A stretch of 64,000 bases of DNA from Pogonophryne albipinna (lineage: Eukaryota; Chordata; Actinopteri; Perciformes; Artedidraconidae): positions 10,001-74,000 of the forward strand of contig JAPTMU010000279.1 in NCBI GenBank assembly GCA_028583405.1, in the 5' to 3' direction. Under the pieces are notes generated by a model. The model saw only the letters and a list, made by a program, of their open reading frames with translations. It ran no database searches and was not told the DNA's origin. Numbering within the stretch: position 1 is the first letter of the stretch; every line of letters starts with the position of its first letter. Shown piece after piece: positions 52,070-64,000 of this stretch. The position numbers and the translations under genes are program-made.

Positions 52070-55000
52070 TTAATTGGGTCCTATTTTGCTAATTTCCAGC
52101 TTCATTTCAGTATGTAGTGTCTCTACTTTAAAGAGTCCTCTCCTGCTGATGTTCAGGTGTATATCAGTATGTAGTGTCTCTACTTTAAAGAGTCCTCTCC
52201 TGCTGATGTTCAGGTGTATATCAGTATGTAGTGTCTCTACTTTAAAGAGTCCTCTCCTGCTGATGTTCAGGTGTATATCAGTATGTAGTGTCTCTACTTT
52301 AAAGAGTCCTCTCCTGCTGATGTTCAGGTCTATATCAGTATGTAGTGACGCTACTTTAAAGAGTCCTCTCCTGCTGATGTTCAGGTGTATATCAGTATGT
52401 AGTGTCTCTACTTTAAAGAGTCCTCTCCTGCTGATGTTCAGGTGTATATCAGTATGTAGTGTCTATACTTTAAAGAGTCCTCTCCTGCTGATGTTCAGGT
52501 GTATATCAGTATGTAGTGTCTCTACTTTAAAGAGTCCTCTCCTGCTGATGTTCAGGTGTATATCAGTATGTAGTGTCTCTACTTTAAAGAGTCCTCTCCT
52601 GCTGATGTGCAGGTGTATATCAGTATGTAGTGTCTCTACTTTAAAGAGTCCTCTCCTACTGATGTTCAGGTGTATATCAGTATGTAGTGTCTCTACTTTA
52701 AAGAGTCCTCTCCTGCTGATGTTCAGGTGTATATCAGTATGTAGTGTCTCTACTTTAAAGAGTCCTCTCCTGCTGATGTTCAGGTGTATATCAGTATGTA
52801 GTGTCTCTACTTTAAAGAGTCCTCTCCTGCTGATGCTCAGGTGTATATCAGTATGTAGTGTCTGTACTTTAAAGAGTCCTCTTCTGCTGATGTTCAGGTG
52901 TATATCAGTATGTAGTGTCTCTACTTTAAAGAGTCCTCTCCTGCTGATGTTCAGGTGTATATCAGTATGTAGTGTCTCTACTTTAAAAGAGTCCTCTCCT
53001 ACTGATGTTCAGGTGTATATCAGTATGTAGTGTCTCTACTTTAAAGAGTCCTCTCCTGCTGATGTTCAGGTGTATATCAGTATGTAGTGTCTCTACTTTA
53101 AAGAGTCCTCTCCTGCTGATGTTCAGGTGTATATCAGTATGTAGTGTCTCTACTTTAAAGAGTCCTCTCCTGCTGATGCTCAGGTGTATATCAGTATGTA
53201 GTTGTCTGTACTTTAAAGAGTCCTCTTCTGCTGATGTTCAGGTGTATATCAGTATGTAGTGTCTCTACTTTAAAGAGTCCTCTCCTGCTGATGTTCAGGT
53301 GTATATCAGTATGTAGTATCTCTACTTTAAAGAGTCCTCTCCTGCTGATGTTCAGGTGTATATCAGTATGTAGTGTCTCTACTTTAAAGAGTCCTCTCCT
53401 GCTGATGTTCAGGTGTATATCAGTATGTAGTGTCTCTACTTTAAAGAGTCCTCTCCTGCTGATGTTCAGGTGTATATCAGTATGTAGTGACGCTACTTTA
53501 AAGAGTCCTCTCCTGCTGATGTTCAGGTGTATATCAGTATGTAGTGTCTCTACTTTAAAGAGTCCTCTCCTGCTGATGTTCAGGTGTATATCAGTATGTA
53601 GTGTCTATACTTTAAAGAGTCCTCTCCTGCTGATGTTCAGGTGTATATCAGTATGTAGTGTCTCTACTTTAAAGAGTCCTCTCCTGCTGATGTTCAGGTG
53701 TATATCAGTATGTAGTGTCTCTACTTTAAAGAGTCCTCTCCTGCTGATGTTCAGGTGTATATCAGTATGTAGTGTCTCTACTTTAAAGAGTCCTCTCCTG
53801 CTGATGTTCAGGTGTATATCAGTATGTAGTGACGCTACTTTAAAGAGTCCTCTCCTGCTGATGTTCAGGTGTATATCAGTATGTAGTGTCTCTACTTTAA
53901 AGAGTCCTCTCCTGCTGATGTTCAGGTGTATATCAGTATGTAGTGTCTATACTTTAAAGAGTCCTCTCCTGCTGATGTTCAGGTGTATATCAGTATGTAG
54001 TGTCTCTACTTTAAAGAGTCCTCTCCTGCTGATGTTCAGGTGTATATCAGTATGTAGTGTCTCTACTTTAAAGAGTCCTCTCCTGCTGATGTGCAGGTGT
54101 ATATCAGTATGTAGTGTCTCTACTTTAAAGAGTCCTCTCCTGCTGATGTTCAGGTGTATATCAGTATGTAGTGTCTCTACTTTAAAGAGTCCTCTCCTGC
54201 TGATGTTCAGGTGTATATCAGTATGTAGTGTCTCTACTTTAAAGAGTCCTCTCCTGCTGATGTTCAGGTGTATATCAGTATGTAGTGTCTCTACTTTAAA
54301 GAGTCCTCTCCTGCTGATGCTCAGGTGTATATCAGTATGTAGTGTCTGTACTTTAAAGAGTCCTCTTCTGCTGATGTTCAGGTGTATATCAGTATGTAGT
54401 GTCTCTACTTTAAAGAGTCCTCTCCTGCTGATGTTCAGGTGTATATCAGTATGTAGTGTCTCTACTTTAAAGAGTCCTCTCCTACTGATGTTCAGGTGTA
54501 TATCAGTATGTAGTGTCTCTACTTTAAAGAGTCCTCTCCTGCTGATGTTCAGGTGTATATCAGTATGTAGTGTCTCTACTTTAAAGAGTCCTCTCCTGCT
54601 GATGTTCAGGTGTATATCAGTATGTAGTGTCTCTACTTTAAAGAGTCCTCTCCTGCTGATGCTCAGGTGTATATCAGTATGTAGTGTCTGTACTTTAAAG
54701 AGTCCTCTTCTGCTGATGTTCAGGTGTATATCAGTATGTAGTGTCTCTACTTTAAAGAGTCCTCTCCTGCTGATGTTCAGGTGTATATCAGTATGTAGTG
54801 TCTCTACTTTAAAGAGTCCTCTCCTACTGATGTTCAGGTGTATATCAGTATGTAGTGTCTCTACTTTAAAGAGTCCTCTCCTGCTGATGTTCAGGTGTAT
54901 ATCAGTATGTAGTGTCTCTACTTTAAAGAGTCCTCTCCTGCTGATGTTCAGGTGTATATCAGTATGTAGTGTCTCTACTTTAAAGAGTCCTCTCCTGCTG

Positions 55001-55850
55001 ATGTCCAGGTGTATATCAGTATGTAGTGTCTGTACTTTAAAGAGTCCTCTCCTGCTGATGTTCAGGTGTATATCAGTATGTAGTGTCTGTACTTTAAAGA
55101 GTCCTCTCCTGCTGATGTTCAGGTGTATATCAGTATGTAGTGTCTCTACTTTAAAGAGTCCTCTCCTGCTGATGTTCAGGTGTATATCAGTATGTAGTGT
55201 CTCTACTTTAAAGAGTCCTCTCCTGCTGATGCTCAGGTGTATATCAGTATGTAGTGTCTCTACTTTAAAGAGTCCTCTCCTGCTGATGTTCAGGTGTATA
55301 TCAGTATGTAGTGTCTCTACTTTAAAGAGTCCTCTCCTGCTGATGTTCAGGTGTATATCAGTATGTAGTGTCTCTACTTTAAAGAGTCCTCTCCTGCTGA
55401 TGTTCAGGTGTATATCAGTATGTAGTGTCTCTACTTTAAAGAGTCCTCTCCTGCTGATGTTCAGGTGTATATCAGTATGTAGTGTCTCTACTTTAAAGAG
55501 TCCTCTCCTGCTGATGTTCAGGTGTATATCAGTATGTAGTGTCTCTACTTTAAAGAGTCCTCTCCTGCTGATGTTCAGGTGTATATCAGTATGTAGTGTC
55601 TCTACTGGGACATGTCTCCATGCTTTAATGTTCAAAGAGCTCTTTATTTTGCTCATACTGCCTGCGCTGCAGCACCTCTTTTCACCCTCTGTCTGAAACC
55701 AGAGCCCAGTCTGCTCTCATTAGTTAGCTGGCCGGCTCTGTTGTGATTGTGTGAACCACTTAGAGATGGTTAGAGATCACGTACAATGTGTTGGAGCGCT
55801 AGCCAATAGGAGCGTGAGTGTTATATAGTGATGTCACTATGTTATGGAAG
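52070..55850 (-). mobile_element. TTAA element, family N, inverted, holding a large 57-bp array
   Basis: At the right, 55606-55850 is the reverse complement of the family N body (AAGAGCTCTTTATTTT, CACCTCTTTTCACCCTCTGT, CACGTACAATGTGTTGGAGC), truncated before its outer end. At the left, the array is preceded by a TTAA at 52070. Confidence 0.7.
52107..55605 (-). repeat. 57-bp minisatellite, about 61 copies
   Basis: GTGTCTCTACTTTAAAGAGT recurs every 57 bp from 52117 to 55596, apart from two single-base insertions near 52987 and 53203. Unit variants (GACGCTACT, GTCTATACT, GATGTGCAGG, CCTCTTCTGC) recur in the same order, which marks internal block duplications. Both strands are open for hundreds of codons only because the unit length is a multiple of 3. 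Confidence 0.98.
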
Positions 55851-56509
55851 GAAACAAAGGTCCAATTGTAGCTTACAATGGAAATATGTAAGTAAAGATA
55901 CAATCAATCACCAAGGGGAAGTGTGAGCGACAGAACAATAAATGATAACAAATGAAGATGACAAGAAAGAGAACAAAAGAGAGAGAAAGGGAGCGACTGC
56001 AGCCAGACGAGAGAAAATGAGAGGTAACCCGTGAGGAGAAATGAGGCTGAGATTGAGGCAATTCAAATGGTAATCAAAGGGAGATCCTTTTATCATAAAA
56101 TTCTTTCATCTTCCAAAATACATGTTTGATAATGCATCAGCAAAACGGAGCTTGAAAGGGAAATGTGATGTAAGTTCTGCTGTTGGTTTTAAGACAGAGG
56201 AAGAGTATCAGACACAGTGAGGATGAAGAGGAGAGGAAGAGGACAAACTGATTATTTCTTCTGCCAAATGTTTTGCCACCAAGGTCTTCAGTTTGCAGGT
56301 TGTGGGGATATAAACAACATTAAAGGCTAATTCCCCTCAAATCCACCTTATTTAAAAGATACCACAGACTAGGAGGTGACCGTCAAACTGTCAAACATCA
56401 CCCCAAAAAAGACAATTAACTTAACCTTTGTGTTTTCAACTATTTAACTTTTCTTTTTGGCATTTGTGATGCTGTGGGTTCATCTGGAGAGGGTGTGGCT
56501 GTGCTGTGT
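55851..56509. other. intron, nothing recognised
   Basis: Purine-rich patches occur at about 55970-56000 and 56200-56250. No repeat or exon was seen. Confidence 0.4.
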
Positions 56510-56560
56510 CCTAGCTGCGTCTCACTTCGGTTAAATGGATTCCTTGCGTCCCTCACTTGC

Positions 56561-56757
56561 GTCGTTTCCCTGCGACTAGTCCCTCCCACCAGGGAAGCAT
56601 GGAGAGACGCAAGGAAACCACGAGAAGCAGGGAACTGGGTTTTAAGAGCAATGGGACGTCGTTTCCTTGCGACTAGTCCCTCCCACCAGGGAAGCATGGA
56701 GAGACGCAAGGAAACCACGAGAAGCAGGGAAATGAGTTTTAAGATCAATGGGACATC
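56561..56757 (+). repeat. 97-bp direct repeat, two copies, each a foldback
   Basis: The copies start at 56561 and 56658 (TCGTTTCC, then TGCGACTAGTCCCTCCCACC). Each unit begins with GTTTCC(T/C)TGCG and ends with CGCAAGGAAAC, so it can fold on itself. It is probably part of a larger foldback element reaching to about 57050. Confidence 0.85.
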
Positions 56758-57242
56758 GTTTCCTCCGGAGCGTCACGTGAAGCGACGTCCGTTTGTGAGG
56801 ACGCCGCACAGCTGATCGTCTGACAGCAGCCAGATCAGTGCATGCGCTGCATCGTCCAATCAGTGAGCGATACACAGTAAGGGGGCGGGGCGAGTGTCTG
56901 AGGATTTCACCGGAGGATGGTCTAGTGGTTCCTCGATTATCGCTCCTCCGTTATCACTCCTCGATCCTAAGGCCACTGGGACGCTACTCAAGATGGAGCA
57001 GACAAATCAACTTCCGGTGATACCGAGCCCGAGGAGCGAGGAAATGAGAAATAACCAAAGAGACGCACCCCCGGTCTCCCCTGCTCTCCCCTACAGGCAC
57101 CCGGTTCTGTTGAGTATGCTATTTGTTACTTCAGTTGCTTTACTTTGTGCACCTCACACATACACGCCCATGCAACCCTCACCCTGCATTTACACTACTG
57201 ATACCACTGCCGTCCACCCCTCATGCTTTACTCACTTTGCTC

Positions 57243-57628
57243 TTAAAGGTGGGGTAGGTCATTTTGGAGAAACCAGCTCGAGTGCGCTAGAATTTGAAAA
57301 TACACAGCCGGAAGAAATCTGCCACTTCCTTACAGAGCCCCTCCCCCAACACACAGTACGCGCACATGACCAATGAGGGCACGAGATCAGTTTGTGCACA
57401 GATGGAAGGCTGACAGGCAGGTAGGCCATCCAGTTACTTTAGCCGGCTCAGATGATTGGTCGTGCTTTTCACAGTACCACGGCTTCCACAGATGAAATTT
57501 GTTTTAATGTATTTTTTGTCAAAGCACTTCAGATATTCATTGCTATCGGGATGTTAAGAGCATTCCATGGAATATAACAACAAGTGTATCTCGAGCCGGT
57601 TTCTCAAACTTACCTACCCCACCTTTAA
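57243..57628 (-). mobile_element. TTAA element, family P, copy 2
   Basis: It starts TTAAAGGTGGGGTAGGTCAT and ends CTTACCTACCCCACCTTTAA. The body is the reverse complement of 40254-40633 with modest changes. Confidence 0.88.
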
Positions 57629-57906
57629 TTAATTTGGTTAATTTGAATTACTTGCTTTAATAAACATATTTTATTAACCGTTGATATGGTGTGTCTCCTC
57701 TTTGTTGTGGCCTCTTGAGCCATAACACATTTAATGGTCAAAACAAACTAGTTGACTCTACAGAAAGAAAAACATGATAACATTACGCAAAATCACATTA
57801 AGGACAGTTACATGAAGGATAAGGTTCATGCACAAAGCAATGAAAAAACCGAGCACAAAGAACGTTTTAGAATCAGATAAAAACACCATTCATTTGTGAT
57901 ATTTAC

Positions 57907-57967
57907 CTCGTATTTTTCTTCTGTGGTGACCCTAACCCACTGTGGCCCGGAGGACTTGCATACCGCG
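57907..57967 (-). CDS. nav3: nav3 exon A (61 bp, after the CH region)
   Basis: This short exon lies between an acceptor TCTCACAG and a donor GAG|GTAAAT on the minus strand. It reads RYASPPGHSGLGSPQKKNT, followed by two bases (AG) of a split Arg codon. The NAV3 family has a very similar stretch (RYxxxxxHSGxxxxQKKxTR) just before LPGPSRVPAAGS, so position and sequence both fit. It begins with two bases of a codon and ends in phase 2, which matches the next exon at 48665. The segment is a basic linker between the CH domain and the microtubule-binding region. The exon that should precede it, ending in phase 1, was not found in the window. A (CTT)n microsatellite forms its polypyrimidine tract. 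Confidence 0.88.
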
Positions 57968-57976
57968 CTGTGAGAC

Positions 57977-58010
57977 TGAAGAAGAAGAAGAAGAAGAAGA
58001 AGAAGAAGAG
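57977..58010. repeat. (GAA)n microsatellite at exon A acceptor
   Basis: About ten GAA units on the plus strand. On the coding strand they are (TTC)n, and they end about 10 bp before the exon A 3' splice site, where the polypyrimidine tract is expected. Confidence 0.95.
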
Positions 58011-58573
58011 AGACGGACAGTTAGAGAAGGACTGAGACCTTCTTTAATGCATGCTTTAATATAATAACCAGCGATGAAAAGAGGCATTCAGACAGAGAGA
58101 GGGGATAGACAGAGAGAGGGACACACATGCTGTACTCTGCCTGTTTATCTGTATCACATGACGGCTCACATGTTGATTACCACATGCTTATTTACGACCA
58201 GCTGAAAGGAGTAATGGATTACATGATCATGATACACAAAATAGGAACTGTATTCTCTTACAGTGACGTAAAAAGACGCTATAAGGTAGATACAAAACAA
58301 AAAGGGGGATTTCTAGCAGGATTGCGATGTTTTAATTTTTTTTTAAATACATTAAATGTTGACATACTGCCTCAAACTTTCCTTTTAGTTTCATTTTGTT
58401 CTTCTTAATTTTTTCGTTTAGTTGAATCTTCATCAAAACATCGTGGTTTAAAGTTTTGTATACGTTTTGTGTGAGAATCTTAATTTATAAAGTAACTACA
58501 GCTGTAAAAAATATATAGAAATTAAGTGGAGTAGAAGTATAACGTGGCACTTATAGAAAATACTCAACTGAAG

Positions 58574-59361
58574 TACCTCAAATGTGTACTTTAATATACA
58601 GTACTTAGTAAATGTGAGTAAAAAAGAGAAAATCATGCATGAAGACGTGAAGTGAAATCAAACCAGATTTTTTGTAAGTTAAAGGTCCCATGTCATGCTT
58701 TTCCGGTTATGACCCGTCCCCTTGTGTTATGAAGGTTGTTCTGCATGTGAACGGTCTGCAGAGTCTCAAACCCTCAAAGTACACCCTGTAGCGAGTAAAG
58801 CTCTAACACAGAGAAGACCTGTCTGTGCTGCCCCAGAACGCCTGGTTGGAGATTCCTCTTCTTCCATTGTTTGCTTCCTGGGTTCTGTGACGTGTGAACA
58901 CCCACATCAACAACAAATGACCGGATTGGCCCAAATGGACCAATCCGCGGAGCACCTCACACACCAGGACCCCTTGGCTAACTAACAGGGAGTCCCATTG
59001 ACTTGCATAGAGCTCCCTGGTTGGTAATAGACGAGTTGGGATGGTGGAGAAATGCTCTCCGCAGACCCATTCTCACAGCGTTAGAAACCTTTTTCTTTCT
59101 CAATATCAAGCCACACTTATTGCTTTCACTTCGGCTGTGAGTGTTTGTGTGCTCAGGATGAGTTTCGCTTGTTCTCGCTGTATCGCCGACCCGGAAACCT
59201 GTCCTCTCCTCAACAGCAACGAGCCTCGCAACGTCCCGACCAATCAGAGCACCTCAAATGTGTACTTTAGTATACAGTACTTAGTAGTAAATGTGAGTAA
59301 AAAAGAGAAAATCACGCATGAAGACGTGACGTGAAATCAAACCAGATTTTTTGTAAGTTAA
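58574..59361. repeat. about 100-bp direct repeat flanking a TTAA-type element
   Basis: CCTCAAATGTGTACTTTAAT through CAGATTTTTTGTAAGTTAAA occurs at 58576-58682 and again at 59250-59362 with a three-base insertion and a few changes. Between them, from 58679, TTAAAGGTCCCATGTCATGC begins a TTAA-type element whose right end is missing. Confidence 0.85.
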
Positions 59362-60444
59362 ATGATATCCTGCTGTTAATCCGGTGGGTTTCTTGTTTGA
59401 CAAACACAATGTTTTCCTATTTAAAAAAGAAGGAATGACTACATGATCTGTTCACTCAGTTCACGACAACAAGTGAGCCTCCCTCACATGTCCGGAGTCG
59501 TTCAGTCCGCTCTGAACACTTACACCCAGCAGCTCTGCCACCTGGACGCTTTACTCTCCATTGTTTACAGGCATGATGATTAAAGGCATCTCTTTTTATG
59601 AAGGAGCTTAACTACTTCCTGTGCAGCATGAATGTAGCGGCTGATTCCCGTCTCTTTGGATGACTAACAGTGAGTGGGTGTTTCTTCGCCCTCTGAGGTT
59701 TTCATTACCACGAGATTGATTGTTAAAGTATTTTGAATTGTTTTAAAGGTCTCCTATTTGAGTCTTTTCAACAATATAGCTTCTCTTGGATAACTGGACT
59801 TAAACTCACACTGTACATTTTACATTCATATTCAATTTAATATGTAATATTCCTTTCCTTAAACACTTTTAATTCTATTTGAATATTTAATGTCTCTAAT
59901 GTACAATGCCTTGTCTTTTTACGCTGCTGCAACGCAAACTATTGCCACATTGGGATCAATAAAGTACTTCTTATCGTATCTTATATCACAGGTCTCAGAT
60001 ACAAAACATGTCTCTGAAGGTTTTGGCTGAAATACATCATTTTTTATATTCATTATCGTGTAAAGAAGAAACTAAATGTGTCAACAAAAGGATGTTTTCT
60101 TTACTCAATCAGGTGTCCATCTACTTCATTTAGCGCTTATCATTTGGACTTTTTTGACTGGTCTATTTAAGAACACCACAAACAATGAGTGAGTTCATAG
60201 AAATTGAATTGGGAGCAATTTAATTATTTTTTTACATTTTCTTTTGTGTAAAAACACAAAAGTTCCAGCTTTTCAAATGTGAAGATTTCCTGCTTTTCAT
60301 TTTAAATATTTATTTATTTTTATTTAATACAGCAAGCACTTCTTCTCCTAATATTTAAAGTACATTTTCACTTAAGTACCATTCCACACGCAGTACTTTT
60401 ACTTGTAATGGAGTACTTTTACAGTGCAGTATTAGTTATTCTAC
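59362..60444. other. intron with a LINE-like tail
   Basis: A TTTTAAAGGTCTCCTATTTG start lies at 59743, and at 59880-59990 a LINE-like tail (CAATGCCTTGTC, CATTGGGATCAATAAAGTAC). The rest is AT-rich and unrecognised. Confidence 0.4.
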
Positions 60445-61132
60445 TTAAAGGTCACCTATCATGCTATTTGTAGCCAATAGCAAAGGTCTCAGATATATAA
60501 CAATATATATTAAAAACATGTCTATGAAGTGTTTTGCTCAAAATACCAAACAGATCATTCTAGCCATGCCTCATATCCCTCTATTTCACTTCCTGTTTCA
60601 AAAGTGCTGATTTGGGGATAAAGCTTTAAAGAGGAGGGTCTGAGCTCATGCGGGACCCGGCAGCTACTGTCTAAACTAAATGCTGCCGTGATGAAACGCC
60701 ATATCATGGATTATCAAGGATTCTCTCTGAAACAGTCTGGAGCTCAAAGGCTTTCTCTCTTGCCGGTTATACCACAAGGTGAGTTCCTTTTTACTTCCTG
60801 CTTCTTCACACACATGCTCTCCAGTACAGGTTAGCTCTGAGTGTTAGCGATGCTAATGTAAACACCGACCATATTACGTCCAAAACAGTCGGGCATTGTT
60901 TCTGATAGCAACGTTTCTGATTGGGCCGTGGGTCCACATTTCAGATATTACGTCATATCGGATGCAAATCTGGATCAGCTCCGTTGTTCCCCGTTTTTAG
61001 AGATTTGGGTACGGAGGAAAAGAGAGAGGGTTTTATTTTCTGACGCTGCGTGAGTTCCCTGACGCACCGGGGACACATGTTGATGTAGAGAAGACATCAC
61101 AAAGTGCATTTTGCATGATAGGTCCCCTTTAA
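60445..61132 (+). mobile_element. TTAA element, family M, full-length copy 4 (688 bp)
   Basis: The ends are TTAAAGGTCACCTATCATGC and, inverted, TTAAAGGGGACCTATCATGC, with TTAA at both limits. It is the reference for the copies at 16.8, 22.2 and 35.2 kb. There is no open frame of note. Confidence 0.92.
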
Positions 61133-63700
<2,568 letters not shown>

Positions 63701-63710
63701 AAAGATGTAC

Positions 63711-63820
63711 CTAGGAGATGCGTCGGCTCTCCCATAATGCACCTGGTTCCTCCTGGTCACGGCGGTGGGCAGGCGAGAGGCTCGGCACAGCGGGGGGTCT
63801 ACTTGTTCGCCCCGGGACAT
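63711..63820 (-). CDS. candidate alternative nav3 5' exon (weak)
   Basis: An ATG at 63820 opens 36 codons (start MSRGEQVDPPLCRASRLPTA) and ends at a possible donor CCTAG|GTACAT in phase 2. That phase is compatible with exon B at 48665 (R-LPGPSRV) but not with exon A. The frame is open further upstream to a possible acceptor TTTTTCAG near 63870. I see no convincing similarity to known NAV sequence, so this may be chance. It could equally be an unrelated open frame. Confidence 0.2.
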
Positions 63821-63927
63821 GATAAAAGGTAAAGAGGGAGGGAGTGCTGAGGCTAAACTACTGCTCTGAAAAACCTCCCGCGGCTCCACACTGTCAGGAT
63901 CTGACCAATGAGGGACTTCCCCCCTCG

Positions 63928-63985
63928 GACACACACACACATAAATACACACACACACACACATACACACATAAATACACACACC
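63928..63985. repeat. imperfect (CA)n with ATAAATA interruptions
   Basis: Short CA runs separated by ATAAATACACAC. Confidence 0.9.
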
Positions 63986-64000
63986 CCAGAGACACCAGTC

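Noticed and set aside
53234..55696. 820-codon forward and 569-codon reverse open frames
   Set aside because: They come from the same 57-bp array as at 31 kb, in inverted orientation, and are not genes.

Overview
This looks like a stretch of a teleost fish genome, probably a percomorph (inference). It has long CA/GT microsatellites, several families of short TIR elements flanked by TTAA, fish-type LINE 3' ends and a large, spliced vertebrate gene. No bacterial, organellar or RNA gene was recognised.

The only host gene I can support is a neuron navigator gene on the minus strand, best matched to nav3. Seven coding exons are visible. In transcription order they are 57967-57907, 48665-48523, 43196-42092, 39758-39643, 23829-23721, 7113-6688 and 4910-4791. 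All six junctions have GT-AG sites and matching phases, and together they encode about 693 residues of the central part of the protein. The calponin-homology N-terminus would lie beyond the right end, and the coiled coils and C-terminal AAA domain beyond the left end. An additional exon at 29859-29244 has its own start codon. It resembles the N-terminal exon of NAV1 and splices in phase to the exon at 23829. I read it as an internal alternative first exon that would give a short isoform lacking the CH domain.

The rest of the window is intron packed with mobile DNA. From left to right: a 72-bp minisatellite (1.7-2.5 kb); LINE tails; a LINE 3' end with an expanded coding minisatellite (13.5 kb); a hAT-like element with a 37-bp array (14.8-15.9 kb); a TA-flanked TIR transposon containing a LINE fragment (17.7-19.6 kb); a broken L2-like LINE (19.9-22.2 kb); a TTAA element with another 37-bp array (22.2-23.7 kb); a TTAA element ending in a 2.2-kb array of 57-bp units (30.7-33.2 kb); a triple nested insertion (35.2-36.8 kb); a second hAT-like element with 42 copies of the 37-bp unit (37.6-39.6 kb); a small 57-bp array (41.7-42.1 kb); a TTAA element inserted in a LINE (49.4-50.5 kb); and a 3.5-kb 57-bp array (52.1-55.6 kb). 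Several repeats end 18-46 bp from nav3 5' splice sites. The long open frames through the arrays follow from the unit lengths (57 and 39 are multiples of 3, and the 37-bp unit lacks stops in three frames). I do not regard them as genes.
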